The notes: a model not told the origin generated them from the sequence alone. Shown: positions 36,147 through 44,370, numbered from the stretch's first letter. The stretch is DNA of 44,414 nt from an uncultured Lachnospiraceae bacterium (GCA_944383265.1 CALWOX010000012.1:1-44414); one strand, 5' to 3'. Numbers and translations are program-made.

Positions 36147-37028
36147 ATGGCAGATCTTGAAGGCGTAAAAATAGCAAAAGACTATCACGTAGATGTTCCT
36201 TTTGCAAATAATGAGCCCTTTTATGTAAAGGGTGCAAATAACCTCGACTGGGGTATGAAAAAACATCTGAGCAACATTTTTAACAAGAAGAGCGGCAATA
36301 CAGTAATGTTTGCGTTTGACCATGGCTATTTCATGGGATCGACCGCAGGGCTTGAGAGACTTGATCTTGTAATTCCCAAGCTTCTGCCCAATATAGATGT
36401 ACTTATGGGCACCAGAGGAGCCTTAAGGACCTGTGTGGATCCTGCTAACGGAAAGGGTATAGCCTTGAGAGCAACCTCGGGATCATCAATGCTTAACGAG
36501 GATCTTTCACATGAGGTCCTTGCTGTGGACATCGAGGATGCTATAAGGATGAATGCCGATTGTCTTGCGATCCAGACCTTTATAGGTGCGGACGGACAGC
36601 TTTCAAGCCTTGAAAATCTTTCCAAGGCGGTAAATCTCGGACAGAGATATTCCATCCCTGTAATGGGCGTTGTGGCTGTAGGAAAGCAGATGGAAAGGAC
36701 TCCCAGATTCTTTAAGCTTGCGACACGTATACTTGCGGAGCTTGGCGCAAATATTATTAAGACCTATTATTGCGAGGACTTTGAGGAAGTGGTTGCGGCT
36801 TGTCCTGTGCCTATTGTAGTTGCCGGCGGAAAGAAGCTTCCTGAGGAAGAGGCTCTTACACTTGCTTATAATTCAATAAAGGGCGGTGCAAAGGGACTCG
36901 ATATGGGAAGAAATATTTTCCAGTCCACTCATGCGGTAGAAATGAGCGCGGCTATCAGAAAGATAGTTCATGAGGGCTATACTGATAAAGAAGCATATGA
37001 ATTCTTTCAGGATGCAATCAATAAATAA
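36147..37028 (+). CDS. lsrF: 3-hydroxy-5-phosphonooxypentane-2,4-dione thiolase LsrF
   Basis: This 293-residue class I aldolase-fold protein resembles LsrF closely: FAFDHGYFMGSTAGLE, PNIDVLMGTRGALR, ANIIKTYYCEDFEEVV with the Schiff-base Lys205, and IVVAGGKKLPEEEAL. LsrF transfers the acetyl group of the isomerised phospho-DPD to CoA, giving DHAP and acetyl-CoA. AAAGGAG lies 7 bases before the ATG. It ends the lsrACDBF transcript before a terminator at 37054. Confidence 0.93.
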   Translation: MADLEGVKIAKDYHVDVPFANNEPFYVKGANNLDWGMKKHLSNIFNKKSGNTVMFAFDHGYFMGSTAGLERLDLVIPKLLPNIDVLMGTRGALRTCVDPANGKGIALRATSGSSMLNEDLSHEVLAVDIEDAIRMNADCLAIQTFIGADGQLSSLENLSKAVNLGQRYSIPVMGVVAVGKQMERTPRFFKLATRILAELGANIIKTYYCEDFEEVVAACPVPIVVAGGKKLPEEEALTLAYNSIKGGAKGLDMGRNIFQSTHAVEMSAAIRKIVHEGYTDKEAYEFFQDAINK

Positions 37029-37053
37029 TTATAATGAATTAATATGATGACAT

Positions 37054-37091
37054 CGGGGAGAAGGATCTTGTCTTTCTCTCCGTTTGTTTTT
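37054..37091 (+). terminator. Terminator after lsrF
   Basis: CGGGGAGAAGG (37054-37064) pairs with CTTTCTCTCCG (37072-37082), two wobbles, followed by TTTGTTTTT. The next gene starts 12 bases later, so some read-through is possible. Confidence 0.7.
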
Positions 37092-37102
37092 ATGGGGACA
37101 GT

Positions 37103-38041
37103 ATGAGTTTAGTATTAAATGTAATAAAAATGGTGCTTCCTGTTCTTGCAATGATATTAATAGGAAGCTACGCAGGTAAAAAACAGATAATCACAAAGAC
37201 AGGAATTGAAGGGATAAGGACTGTAATAGGAGATATCACGCTTCCTGTAGTCCTGTTCAATGCGTTTTTTACTGCGGAGTACAACCTTAGGATGCTCTTG
37301 GTTTTCATTTGTGTATATGCGGGATTTGCCTTGGCTCTTTTTATAGGCTTTGTATCAAAGCGATTCCTCAGGCCCTACGACAGGTTCCTGCCATTTCTGC
37401 TTACAAGTGCGGAGGGCGGAATGCTGGGATACGCCCTTTTTTCATTGCTTGCAGGTGATGAGAACACGTCAATATTCGCAATAGTGGATATCGGTCAGAC
37501 GGTTTTTGCTTATACACTGTATCTGACTTTTTTGAAGCTTGCCGATGGCAAAAAGACAGGAATAAAGGATGTGGCAAAGGATGTTGTTACAAACAAGGCA
37601 TGCATAGGTATGCTTTTGGGAATAGTATTGGGAGCGACCGGCATAGGAGGAGTAGTCCTTTCTTCCGAGTTTTCAGGTATAGTAACAGAGCTTATAAGCT
37701 TTATAACCGCTCCCACATCAGCCCTGATCCTTTTGATAGTGGGCTTTGACCTTCATTTTTCAAAGGAGATAATGTCTCCTGTCATAAAAACAGCGGTTCT
37801 CAGAATCGGAATAATGGCATTGCTTCTTGCGGCAGTCGGTTCAATACTTTTTACAATTACTGCCTGGGACAAGAACCTCTTCATGGCTCTTGCTCTTATG
37901 TACAGCCTTCCCGCACCGTTTATAATACCTCTTTTTGCTGATGTGGGAAAGGACGGAGCTTATGTGTCCACAGCATTATCTGTAGAGACCCTGGTAACAG
38001 TTATACTTTTCATACCGTTAGTTATATACAGTTTTATGTGA
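37103..38041 (+). CDS. AEC (auxin efflux carrier) family transporter
   Basis: This 312-residue protein has about ten hydrophobic helices in two halves, with GSYAGKKQIITKTG near the N-terminus and the family break motif ITLPVVLFNAFF; the last third has ALMYSLPAPFIIPLFADVG. AEC proteins carry organic anions such as malate or malonate in bacteria. It starts 12 bases after the lsrF terminator and 33 bases before the mutarotase gene. A role in exporting or importing a sugar-derived acid linked to AI-2 metabolism is possible but not shown. Confidence 0.8.
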   Translation: MSLVLNVIKMVLPVLAMILIGSYAGKKQIITKTGIEGIRTVIGDITLPVVLFNAFFTAEYNLRMLLVFICVYAGFALALFIGFVSKRFLRPYDRFLPFLLTSAEGGMLGYALFSLLAGDENTSIFAIVDIGQTVFAYTLYLTFLKLADGKKTGIKDVAKDVVTNKACIGMLLGIVLGATGIGGVVLSSEFSGIVTELISFITAPTSALILLIVGFDLHFSKEIMSPVIKTAVLRIGIMALLLAAVGSILFTITAWDKNLFMALALMYSLPAPFIIPLFADVGKDGAYVSTALSVETLVTVILFIPLVIYSFM

Positions 38042-38074
38042 TCTGTTTAAAATATTTCACGGGAGGTAATAAAT

Positions 38075-38506
38075 ATGCTTAAAGGAATTCCTAAATTATT
38101 AAGCCCTGAGCTTTTGAAAGCTTTATCAGAAATGGGACATGGCGACAGACTGGTGATTGCCGACGGGAATTTTCCCGCAGAAAGCAAGGGAAAGGATGCT
38201 ATAGTCATAAGATGCGACGGACATGGCATACCGGAGATACTTGAAGCGGTGCTTACAGTTTTCCCTTTGGATGATTTTGTGGATAAGGCCGCATGGCTTA
38301 TGCAAGTTCCGGGAGGCGGCGAGGAGCCTGAGATATGGAAGAAATACAGGGATATTATAGAAAAGCATGAAAGGAAGGGTACAGAGCTTCTTGCAGACAT
38401 GCCTAAGCCTGAGTTTATGGAGGAAACCCGAAAAGCATATTTAATTATCGCATCGGGTGAATCGGCGCTATATGCCAATATCATGCTTCAAAAGGGTTGT
38501 GTTTAA
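38075..38506 (+). CDS. RbsD/FucU family mutarotase
   Basis: This 143-residue protein matches the FucU/RbsD family: LLKALSEMGHGDRLVIADGNFPA with His22 at the catalytic place, GHGIPEILEAVLTVFPLDDFV, and the terminal ALYANIMLQKGCV. It appears nearer FucU (fucose mutarotase) than RbsD (ribose pyranase). These enzymes speed conversion between anomers or ring forms of sugars. No fucose or ribose genes are nearby. Its place after the lsr genes suggests a substrate connected with AI-2 uptake, whose forms also interconvert. GGGAGG lies 8 bases before the ATG. Confidence 0.85.
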   Translation: MLKGIPKLLSPELLKALSEMGHGDRLVIADGNFPAESKGKDAIVIRCDGHGIPEILEAVLTVFPLDDFVDKAAWLMQVPGGGEEPEIWKKYRDIIEKHERKGTELLADMPKPEFMEETRKAYLIIASGESALYANIMLQKGCV

Positions 38507-38537
38507 TCAGAGTGCTGCATTTAACCGGTTGAGCGGG

Positions 38538-38566
38538 TTGACGGACGGCTCTTTGGGTCTTATATT
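38538..38566 (+). promoter_or_regulatory. Predicted lgt promoter
   Basis: TTGACG (38538-38543), a 17-bp spacer and TATATT (38561-38566). Downstream, the 12-base unit GCTGTATATATT occurs twice in tandem (38574-38597). Confidence 0.6.
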
Positions 38567-38623
38567 ATACTAAGCTGTATATATTGCTGTATATATTAAT
38601 GAAGAAAGCCGGAAGGAGAAAAA

Positions 38624-39505
38624 ATGACCTATAATGGAGCTGACCTTATTTTCCCGCATCTCGGGATAGTTATAGAAAACTTGCCGAACCATATCACCGT
38701 ATTCGGCTATAGGATAGCATTTTACGGAATAATCATAGGGATAGGTATGCTGCTCGGCATATGCATCGCTTGTGCTGATGCAAAAAGACGCGGGCAGGAC
38801 CCTGATACATATATAGACTTTGCACTGTATGCAATAATTATTTCAGTGATCGGAGCCCGAATCTACTATGTGGCCTTTGAATGGGATTATTACAGTGCTC
38901 ATCCTGCAGAGATAATAAATATACGAAACGGCGGACTTGCAATCTATGGTGGCATTATAGCCGCCTTCATCACGGCTTTTGTATATACCCGAGTAAAAAA
39001 GCTTTCATTCCTGTCACTTGCAGACACAGGAGTCCTCGGACTCATCACGGGACAGATACTCGGAAGATGGGGTAATTTCTTTAATTGCGAGGCCTTTGGG
39101 GGCTATACCGACAATCTGTTTGCGATGCGCATAAAGGAGTCTCTTGTAAATCCTTCAATGATATCTGAGGACGTGGCGGCCCATATGATAAATGACGGCG
39201 AGATAAACTACATCCAGGTTCACCCGACCTTCCTTTATGAGTCGTCGTGGAACCTCTGCGCACTCCTTTTCCTCATATGGTTTGCGTCTCACAAAAAGAA
39301 GTGGAACGGACAGGTAGCTGTTCTTTATCTTCTCCTCTACGGAATAGGAAGATTCTTCATAGAAGGATTAAGGACGGATCAGCTGCTGATCCCCGGGACA
39401 GCCATAGCTGTTTCGCAGGCTCTGTCGGCAGTGCTTGCGGTATTTTCCTTGGTGGTGCTTGTTTATATGGGCAGAAGGACGAAGGGGATGCCTTATATAA
39501 AATAA
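38624..39505 (+). CDS. lgt: Prolipoprotein diacylglyceryl transferase
   Basis: This 293-residue membrane enzyme attaches diacylglycerol to the lipobox Cys of prolipoproteins, a step needed for lipoproteins such as LsrB and the TlpA-like protein. Lgt marks are FYGIIIGIG near residue 34, GGLAIYGGI near 103, the signature GRWGNFFNCEAFG near 146 and HPTFLYES near 200. About seven membrane segments are visible. GGAG lies 7 bases before the ATG. Cys replaces the usual Gln in the GNFFNxEAFG motif. The gene is the last clearly chromosomal one before the mobile element. Confidence 0.95.
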   Translation: MTYNGADLIFPHLGIVIENLPNHITVFGYRIAFYGIIIGIGMLLGICIACADAKRRGQDPDTYIDFALYAIIISVIGARIYYVAFEWDYYSAHPAEIINIRNGGLAIYGGIIAAFITAFVYTRVKKLSFLSLADTGVLGLITGQILGRWGNFFNCEAFGGYTDNLFAMRIKESLVNPSMISEDVAAHMINDGEINYIQVHPTFLYESSWNLCALLFLIWFASHKKKWNGQVAVLYLLLYGIGRFFIEGLRTDQLLIPGTAIAVSQALSAVLAVFSLVVLVYMGRRTKGMPYIK

Positions 39506-39534
39506 AATCATATAAGAAACGAAAAGTATCAGGT

Positions 39535-39573
39535 ATGACCGTGTGTTATTTTGCAGCATACGGTCATTTTTTA
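39535..39573 (+). terminator. Terminator after lgt
   Basis: ATGACCGTGTG (39535-39545) pairs with CATACGGTCAT (39557-39567), one wobble, followed by TTTTTT. Confidence 0.85.
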
Positions 39574-39655
39574 AGAAATATCATCACTTATCTATTGCGA
39601 ATTTAAGTGCAAATGCAACAACTTTCGGGACAGATATCCGAAATCCCTATATTGA

Positions 39656-39684
39656 TTGAGAAAACATCCCCATTGTGCTATACT
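39656..39684 (+). promoter_or_regulatory. Predicted promoter at the element's left end
   Basis: TTGAGA (39656-39661), a 17-bp spacer and TATACT (39679-39684). It would transcribe rightward through a 34-codon frame. Confidence 0.55.
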
Positions 39685-39709
39685 CTGTAGTTGTATAGGA
39701 CTGTTTTTT

Positions 39710-39814
39710 ATGCGGACTATCCCGCAAGCAGAATATAGAGAAAGGCTGAAAGCCATGCTGCATCGGCTTTCAAAACAGGTAAAAGATATGAAATTAGGAA
39801 TCGTAATATATTGA
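39710..39814 (+). CDS. Possible 34-residue peptide or truncated gene
   Basis: An ATG at 39710, 26 bases after a good promoter, opens a basic frame beginning MRTIPQAEYRERLKAMLHRL and ending at the TGA at 39814. No clear ribosome binding site is seen. TGAAAGCC/GGCTTTCA inside it forms an 8-bp hairpin, so the transcript may also be a structured RNA. It could be the broken 5' end of a longer element gene. I do not recognise it. From 39815 to 40252 no other gene was seen, only the direct repeats and a terminator listed here. Confidence 0.3.
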   Translation: MRTIPQAEYRERLKAMLHRLSKQVKDMKLGIVIY

Positions 39815-39931
39815 CCGATTTTCATAATTTCATGTATCTCTATAAAAGTCCGCAAACCCGCATGATTGCTGCATTTCTTGAAATCGCAACTTCATAAAGA
39901 AGCACATAAAACCATATAGTTTCATGCCATT

Positions 39932-39954
39932 TGGGTGTAAAAATGGGTGTAAAA
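39932..39954 (+). repeat. Tandem direct repeat TGGGTGTAAAA, candidate integrase arm-type sites
   Basis: TGGGTGTAAAA occurs at 39932-39942 and 39944-39954. Short paired direct repeats near an element end are typical binding sites for tyrosine-integrase arm domains. The core attachment site was not recognised. Confidence 0.4.
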
Positions 39955-40053
39955 CAGTAGGTACAAATCAGAGTCCAACGCACAAATTCAGTTTATACAT
40001 GTGTTAAGGCTAAGATTATTTATTATTTTAAAATTGAACAATGAACCGCAAAG

Positions 40054-40102
40054 GCGGCGTTTCCCACTTCCAACCCGGAAGAACAGGAACGCCGCTTTTT
40101 TT
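40054..40102 (+). terminator. Terminator upstream of the DUF6017 gene
   Basis: GCGGCGTTTCC (40054-40064) pairs with GGAACGCCGC (40086-40095), one bulged T, followed by TTTTTTT. Confidence 0.75.
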
Positions 40103-40252
40103 ATGCCCTCATGTTACGCAGTAGGGGCAGGAAAATCTTTGATTTATGCGGCTTCCAGAGTGCGAAACCGGGAAAGCAGGGGAATGATACCTTTTCCCCT
40201 CAAATCCGCGTTCTGCTGCGTAACAAATCCACAGCAAAGGAGCTGATAAGCT

Positions 40253-41236
40253 ATGGCAGTTTTCAGAGTGGAACGCAACACGGGATATACCGTAATGAGT
40301 AACCACCACTTACGCAACAAGGAGCTGACCTTGAAAGCAAAGGGCTTGTTGTCGCAAATGCTCTCACTTCCCGAAGATTGGGACTATACCCTTGCGGGGC
40401 TGTCCCATATCAACCGGGAGAAAATCGACGCTATCCGGGAAGCGGTGCGTGAACTGGAACGCGCCGGGTATATCGTCCGTTCAAGGGAACGCGACGCAAA
40501 AGGACGCCTGCGGGGTGCCGACTATGTGATTTACGAGCAGCCACAGCTACCGCCTAAACCGGATTTACCTACGTTGGAAAATCCAACATTGGAAAATCCA
40601 ACGCAGGAAAACCCTACGTTGGAAAAACCTACGCAGGAAAATCCAATGCAATTAAATAAAGAAGTACAAAGAACTAATCTATCAAAAAAAGAAAAATCAA
40701 ATACTGATACACAAAATACCCATTCCATTCCTATCCTTTCCCCTGCCCCCTCTCCCTTAGAGGGACAAGCGGCTGCGCCGCCGGAACGGAAACGAAAGGA
40801 ACCGGACGACGCATACCGGGTATATGAGGAAATCGTAAAAGACAACATCTGCTATGACATTCTCAAACAAAATATGCCCTACGACCATGACCGGATAGAT
40901 GAAATCGTTGACCTTATCCTTGAAACGGTCTGCACAAGGCGCAGGACAATCCGTATCGCCGGGGACGACTACCCGGCAGAGCTTGTAAAGTCAAAGTTTA
41001 TGAAACTGGAAAGTGAACATATCCGGTTCGTCCTTGACTGTATGCGGGAGAACACCACGAAAATCCGCAATATCAAGCAGTACCTACGGGCGGCACTGTT
41101 CAACGCGCCGTCCACTATCGGCAATTACTACACTTCCCTTGTCGCCCACGACATGGCAAGCGGCGCACTGGCTCCGCGAAAGCCCCAGTTTGGCGACCCG
41201 GACTATTATTCATGCAATGAGGGCGAAAGCCTGTAA
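40253..41236 (+). CDS. DUF6017 / replication-initiator-like protein of the conjugative element
   Basis: This 327-residue protein has an N-terminal winged helix like RepA/primase-type initiators (MAVFRVERNTGYTVMSNHHLRNKELTLKAKGLLSQMLSLP in pattern, then LSHINREKIDAIREAVRELERAGYI). A central low-complexity part has five copies of a TLENP-like pentapeptide (residues 107-131), and the C-terminal DUF6017 domain (residues ~190-300) follows. It commonly heads transfer regions of Firmicute ICEs and may act in element replication or control. AAAGGAG lies 10 bases before the ATG. Confidence 0.85.
   Translation: MAVFRVERNTGYTVMSNHHLRNKELTLKAKGLLSQMLSLPEDWDYTLAGLSHINREKIDAIREAVRELERAGYIVRSRERDAKGRLRGADYVIYEQPQLPPKPDLPTLENPTLENPTQENPTLEKPTQENPMQLNKEVQRTNLSKKEKSNTDTQNTHSIPILSPAPSPLEGQAAAPPERKRKEPDDAYRVYEEIVKDNICYDILKQNMPYDHDRIDEIVDLILETVCTRRRTIRIAGDDYPAELVKSKFMKLESEHIRFVLDCMRENTTKIRNIKQYLRAALFNAPSTIGNYYTSLVAHDMASGALAPRKPQFGDPDYYSCNEGESL
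40571..40645 (+). repeat. Five 15-bp tandem repeats inside the DUF6017 gene
   Basis: Five units of the form ACRYWGGAAAAYCCW, at 40571, 40586, 40601, 40616 and 40631, encode T-L/Q-E-N/K-P. Being a multiple of three, changes in copy number keep the frame. Confidence 0.85.
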
Positions 41237-41258
41237 AACAACACAAGGAGGATTTTTT

Positions 41259-41477
41259 ATGGCACAGAGAACCGGAGCATTGGTATTTGACGAGCTGACT
41301 GACCGTTACGACATTCGCTTTGACCTTTCCGACTACTACGGGGGCTTGCATTGTGGCGACTGTCTGGAAGTATTCGTAAGGGGAAAATGGAAGCCGACCC
41401 GTATGGAGTACGGACAGAACTGGTATCTGGTAGGCGTACGCGCCGAGGACTTGAACGGGCTTAGAGTGCGGATTTAA
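41259..41477 (+). CDS. DUF5348 family protein
   Basis: This 72-residue protein (GALVFDELTDRYDIRFDLSDYYGGLHCGDCLEVF pattern; W-K-P-T-R-M-E and WYLVG) matches the small DUF5348 family found in this position of conjugative elements. Its function is unknown. ACAAGGAGG lies 8 bases before the ATG, and the gene lies 22 bases after the DUF6017 gene, so it is in the same operon. Confidence 0.8.
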   Translation: MAQRTGALVFDELTDRYDIRFDLSDYYGGLHCGDCLEVFVRGKWKPTRMEYGQNWYLVGVRAEDLNGLRVRI

Positions 41478-41552
41478 GGAAAGCGGCAGACACAGGGCAA
41501 CCGGGAAAGGGCTGCCCTTTCTTTCTGCCCGGAAGCGAAAGGAGGACGATAA

Positions 41553-42035
41553 TTGCAGGAGGAAGTCAACGAAAAAGTGATTGCCCTGTCAATCAAGACC
41601 GGAAAACTGTCTGCGGAAGTGCTGCAAAAATCCATGAAATTCTTTCTCTCACAGGTAAAGAAGCAGGTAAACAAGCGGCAAATGCCCCACGGCAGGCAGA
41701 CCCTAAAGCAGCTTATGAAGCAGAACGCAGGCGTTTCCAATATCGAAATCACGAAGGACAATATCAAAGCCTTTGAAAGTACCGCGAAGAAATACGGGAT
41801 TGACTTTGCGCTGAAAAAGGACGCGACGGAAAGCCCGCCCCGGTACCTTGTTTTCTTTAAGGCGCGGGACGCTGACGCACTGACCGCAGCCTTTAAGGAG
41901 TTTTCCGCAAAGAAGCTCTCACAGGAACAGAAGCCCTCTATCCGAAAGGCGTTAGCCGTTTTTCGGGATAAGGCGAAGCAGCTTAATGCGAACCGAGAGA
42001 AAGTCAAGAACAAGGAAAGGGGGATTGACCGTTGA
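41553..42035 (+). CDS. PcfB family (DUF3801) conjugal transfer protein
   Basis: This 160-residue protein has the PcfB/DUF3801 layout: IALSIKTGKLSAEVLQKSMKFFL near the N-terminus, PHGRQTLKQLMKQNAG, then YGIDFALKKD and a Lys-rich C-terminus. In pCF10 of Enterococcus, PcfB is an accessory to the coupling protein PcfC. Here too it lies immediately before the VirD4-like gene. The TTG start is chosen because AAAGGAGGA lies 8 bases upstream and no ATG follows early. The stop overlaps the next TTG start by 4 bases. Confidence 0.85.
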   Translation: MQEEVNEKVIALSIKTGKLSAEVLQKSMKFFLSQVKKQVNKRQMPHGRQTLKQLMKQNAGVSNIEITKDNIKAFESTAKKYGIDFALKKDATESPPRYLVFFKARDADALTAAFKEFSAKKLSQEQKPSIRKALAVFRDKAKQLNANREKVKNKERGIDR

Positions 42036-43858
42036 ACAACATAGACTTGAAAAAGCTGATTATCCCGAATATCCCCTATCTGCTCTTTGTCTGGCTCTTT
42101 GACAAGGCAGCGCAGGCATTTAGGCTGTCGCCGGGGGCTGACCTGTCGGAAAAGCTGCTTTCCCTTGGGACGGGATTTTCCGCAGCCTTTGGGGACGCCG
42201 CGCCGAGCTTACACCCTATGGACTTGCTTATCGGTATAGCGGGGGCGGTGCTTATCCGGCTGATTGTCTATTTCAAAGGCAAGAACGCGAAGAAGTACCG
42301 GAAAGGCATGGAATACGGCTCTGCCCGTTGGGGGACAGCCGAGGACATAAAGCCTTATATCGACCCGGTATTCCAGAACAACATCATTCTGACCCAGACG
42401 GAACGGCTTACCATGAACAGCCGCCCGAAGCAGCCAAAGTACGCAAGGAATAAAAACGTCCTTGTAATCGGTGGCTCCGGTTCCGGTAAGACAAGGTTTT
42501 TCGTAAAGCCGAACCTTATGCAATGCTCCGCAGGCGGCTCCAAAAACGGGGAAAATGCTATCCCCGTGAGCTATATCGTGACTGACCCGAAAGGGACTGT
42601 CCTTGTAGAGTGCGGGAAGCTCTTGCAGCGCAGCGGATACCGGATAAAGGTACTGAATACGATAAACTTCAAGAAAAGTATGCACTATAACCCGTTCGCC
42701 TATATCCGCAACGAAAAGGATATTCTGAAACTGGTAAATACCATAATCGCCAATACCAAAGGCGACGGGGAAAAATCCGGGGAGGATTTCTGGGTAAAGT
42801 CCGAACGGCTCTTTTACTGCGCCCTTATCGGCTATATCTGGTATGAAGCCCCGGAGGACGAGAAGAACTTTACGACGCTGCTTGAAATGATAAATGCGTC
42901 GGAAGCCCGCGAGGACGACCCGGAATTTCAGTCCCCGGTTGACCTCATGTTTGAACGTCTGGAAGAAAAAGACCCGGAACATTTTGCCGTCCGGCAGTAC
43001 AAGAAATTCCTGTTAAGCGCGGGCAAGACACGTTCCTCAATCCTCATAAGCTGCGGGGCGCGGCTTGCCCCCTTTGACATACGGGAACTGCGGGAACTTC
43101 TGGAAACCGACGAAATGGAGCTTGACACCCTGGGCGACCGCAAGACGGCACTGTTTGTTATCATCAGCGACACGGACGACACCTTTAACTTTATCGTATC
43201 TATCCTTTACACGCAGCTTTTCAACCTGTTGTGTGATAAAGCCGACGACGTGTACGGCGGGCGGCTGCCCGTCCATGTGCGCTGCTTACTGGACGAGTTT
43301 GCCAATATCGGACAGATACCGAAGTTTGAGAAGTTAATCGCTACCATAAGGAGTAGGGAAATTTCCGCTTGTATCATCTTGCAGAGCCAGTCGCAGCTAA
43401 AGGCAATCTATAAGGACAACGCCGATACCATAGTCGGCAACTGCGACACCACCCTTTTCCTTGGCGGCAAGGAGAAAACCACGCTGAAAGAAATGTCGGA
43501 GCTTTTGGGGAAAGAAACCATTGACAGCTTCAACACTTCCGAAACCAGAGGACGGGAGCAGTCCCACGGGCTGAACTACCAGAAGTTAGGCAAGGAGCTT
43601 ATGACACAGGACGAAATCGCCGTCATGGACGGCGGGAAATGTATCTTGCAGCTACGGGGTGTGCGCCCGTTCTTTTCGGATAAGTACGACATTACAAAGC
43701 ACCCAAATTATAAATACCTTGCCGACTACGACAAGAAAAATACCTTTGATGTGGAACGGTACATGAAACGCCGCCCCGCAATCGTGAAGCCGGACGAGCC
43801 ATTCGACTGTTACGAAATCAACGAAGCAGATTTGCAGGAGGACACAGGAAATGAATAG
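42032..43858 (+). CDS. VirD4/TraG-like type IV coupling protein
   Basis: This 608-residue ATPase delivers the relaxosome to the type IV secretion channel. It has two N-terminal membrane segments, Walker A in VLVIGGSGSGKTRFFVKPN (about residues 143-161), Walker B in CLLDEFANIG (about 416-425) and the family motif ILQSQSQLKAIY. The TTG start overlaps the PcfB stop (TTGA), with AAGGGGG upstream. No sign of inactivation was seen. Confidence 0.95.
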   Translation: MNNIDLKKLIIPNIPYLLFVWLFDKAAQAFRLSPGADLSEKLLSLGTGFSAAFGDAAPSLHPMDLLIGIAGAVLIRLIVYFKGKNAKKYRKGMEYGSARWGTAEDIKPYIDPVFQNNIILTQTERLTMNSRPKQPKYARNKNVLVIGGSGSGKTRFFVKPNLMQCSAGGSKNGENAIPVSYIVTDPKGTVLVECGKLLQRSGYRIKVLNTINFKKSMHYNPFAYIRNEKDILKLVNTIIANTKGDGEKSGEDFWVKSERLFYCALIGYIWYEAPEDEKNFTTLLEMINASEAREDDPEFQSPVDLMFERLEEKDPEHFAVRQYKKFLLSAGKTRSSILISCGARLAPFDIRELRELLETDEMELDTLGDRKTALFVIISDTDDTFNFIVSILYTQLFNLLCDKADDVYGGRLPVHVRCLLDEFANIGQIPKFEKLIATIRSREISACIILQSQSQLKAIYKDNADTIVGNCDTTLFLGGKEKTTLKEMSELLGKETIDSFNTSETRGREQSHGLNYQKLGKELMTQDEIAVMDGGKCILQLRGVRPFFSDKYDITKHPNYKYLADYDKKNTFDVERYMKRRPAIVKPDEPFDCYEINEADLQEDTGNE

Positions 43859-44039
43859 ACGTATTAGAAAGAAAGTAGCAAAGCGCAGGCTTGAAGAAGC
43901 GATACGGCGGCTGATTGACTATGCGCTTGAACAGGCACAAAAAGAGGAAGAAATCAAGCGGCGTTTTCTGGAAAACTATGACCGCTATTACAGAGAACGG
44001 ACACAGAGGAAGGAGGAATTACAGCAACCGACTACATAA
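43851..44039 (+). CDS. Small highly basic/charged protein of the element
   Basis: This 62-residue protein overlaps the coupling-protein stop by 8 bases, with GCAGGAGGA 7 bases before the ATG. It is mostly one long charged helix (RRIRKKVAKRRLEEAIRRL, then ALEQAQKEEEIKRRFLENY). I do not recognise a named family. A DNA- or coupling-protein-associated role is possible but not supported. Between here and 44150 an additional 25-codon frame at 44051-44128 may be a peptide gene, at low confidence. Confidence 0.6.
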   Translation: MNRRIRKKVAKRRLEEAIRRLIDYALEQAQKEEEIKRRFLENYDRYYRERTQRKEELQQPTT

Positions 44040-44149
44040 AGATTGGCTACATGATACGCGCACCCACTGGAAAAATCCATGTTCCCCTCACATTTACAAC
44101 TGAATACCGCTGCACCGCAGACATTTAGGCGGCGCAGGGACTTATGACC

Positions 44150-44182
44150 GCGGCAGTTACCAAAACTGACCGCCGTTTTTTA
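44150..44182 (+). terminator. Predicted terminator before the Maff2 gene
   Basis: GCGGCAGTT (44150-44158) pairs with AACTGACCGC (44164-44173) with one bulged base, followed by CGTTTTTT. Confidence 0.55.
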
Positions 44183-44229
44183 TGCCCTTTTTTCGGGCAG
44201 CCGCAGACGCGGCAGGAAAGGAGAACTCT

Positions 44230-44370
44230 ATGGAATTTTTCAACAGCGCAATCGAAGTTTTACAGACCCTTGTTATCGCACTGGGAGCCGGACTTGGTAT
44301 CTGGGGCGTTATCAATCTGCTTGAAGGATACGGCAATGACAACCCCGGCGCGAATGCTCATGTACGGTAA
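44230..44370 (+). CDS. Maff2 family protein, apparently truncated
   Basis: The 46 residues begin with the familiar Maff2 sequence of a single membrane helix, MEFFNSAIEVLQTLVIALGA, then GIWGVINLLEGYGNDNPGA. Family members normally continue for roughly 20-30 more residues with a second hydrophobic stretch. Here the match stops after NPGA and the frame ends at AHVR. From 44354 another frame (MLMYGKEASNRKQEID) runs to the window end. AGGAGAAC lies a few bases before the ATG. A deletion or insertion junction at about 44354 is the simplest reading; a sequencing or assembly artefact is possible. Confidence 0.7.
   Translation: MEFFNSAIEVLQTLVIALGAGLGIWGVINLLEGYGNDNPGANAHVR

Noticed and set aside
40001-40246. 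81-codon frame before the DUF6017 gene
   Set aside because: It spans the terminator at 40054-40102 and has no recognisable motif or ribosome binding site.
40571-40645. Short regular repeats considered as a CRISPR-like array
   Set aside because: The units are 15 bp, directly abutting with no spacers, and lie in a coding frame.
42209-42982. 257-codon minus-strand frame opposite the VirD4 gene
   Set aside because: It is an antisense shadow of a well-supported conserved gene.
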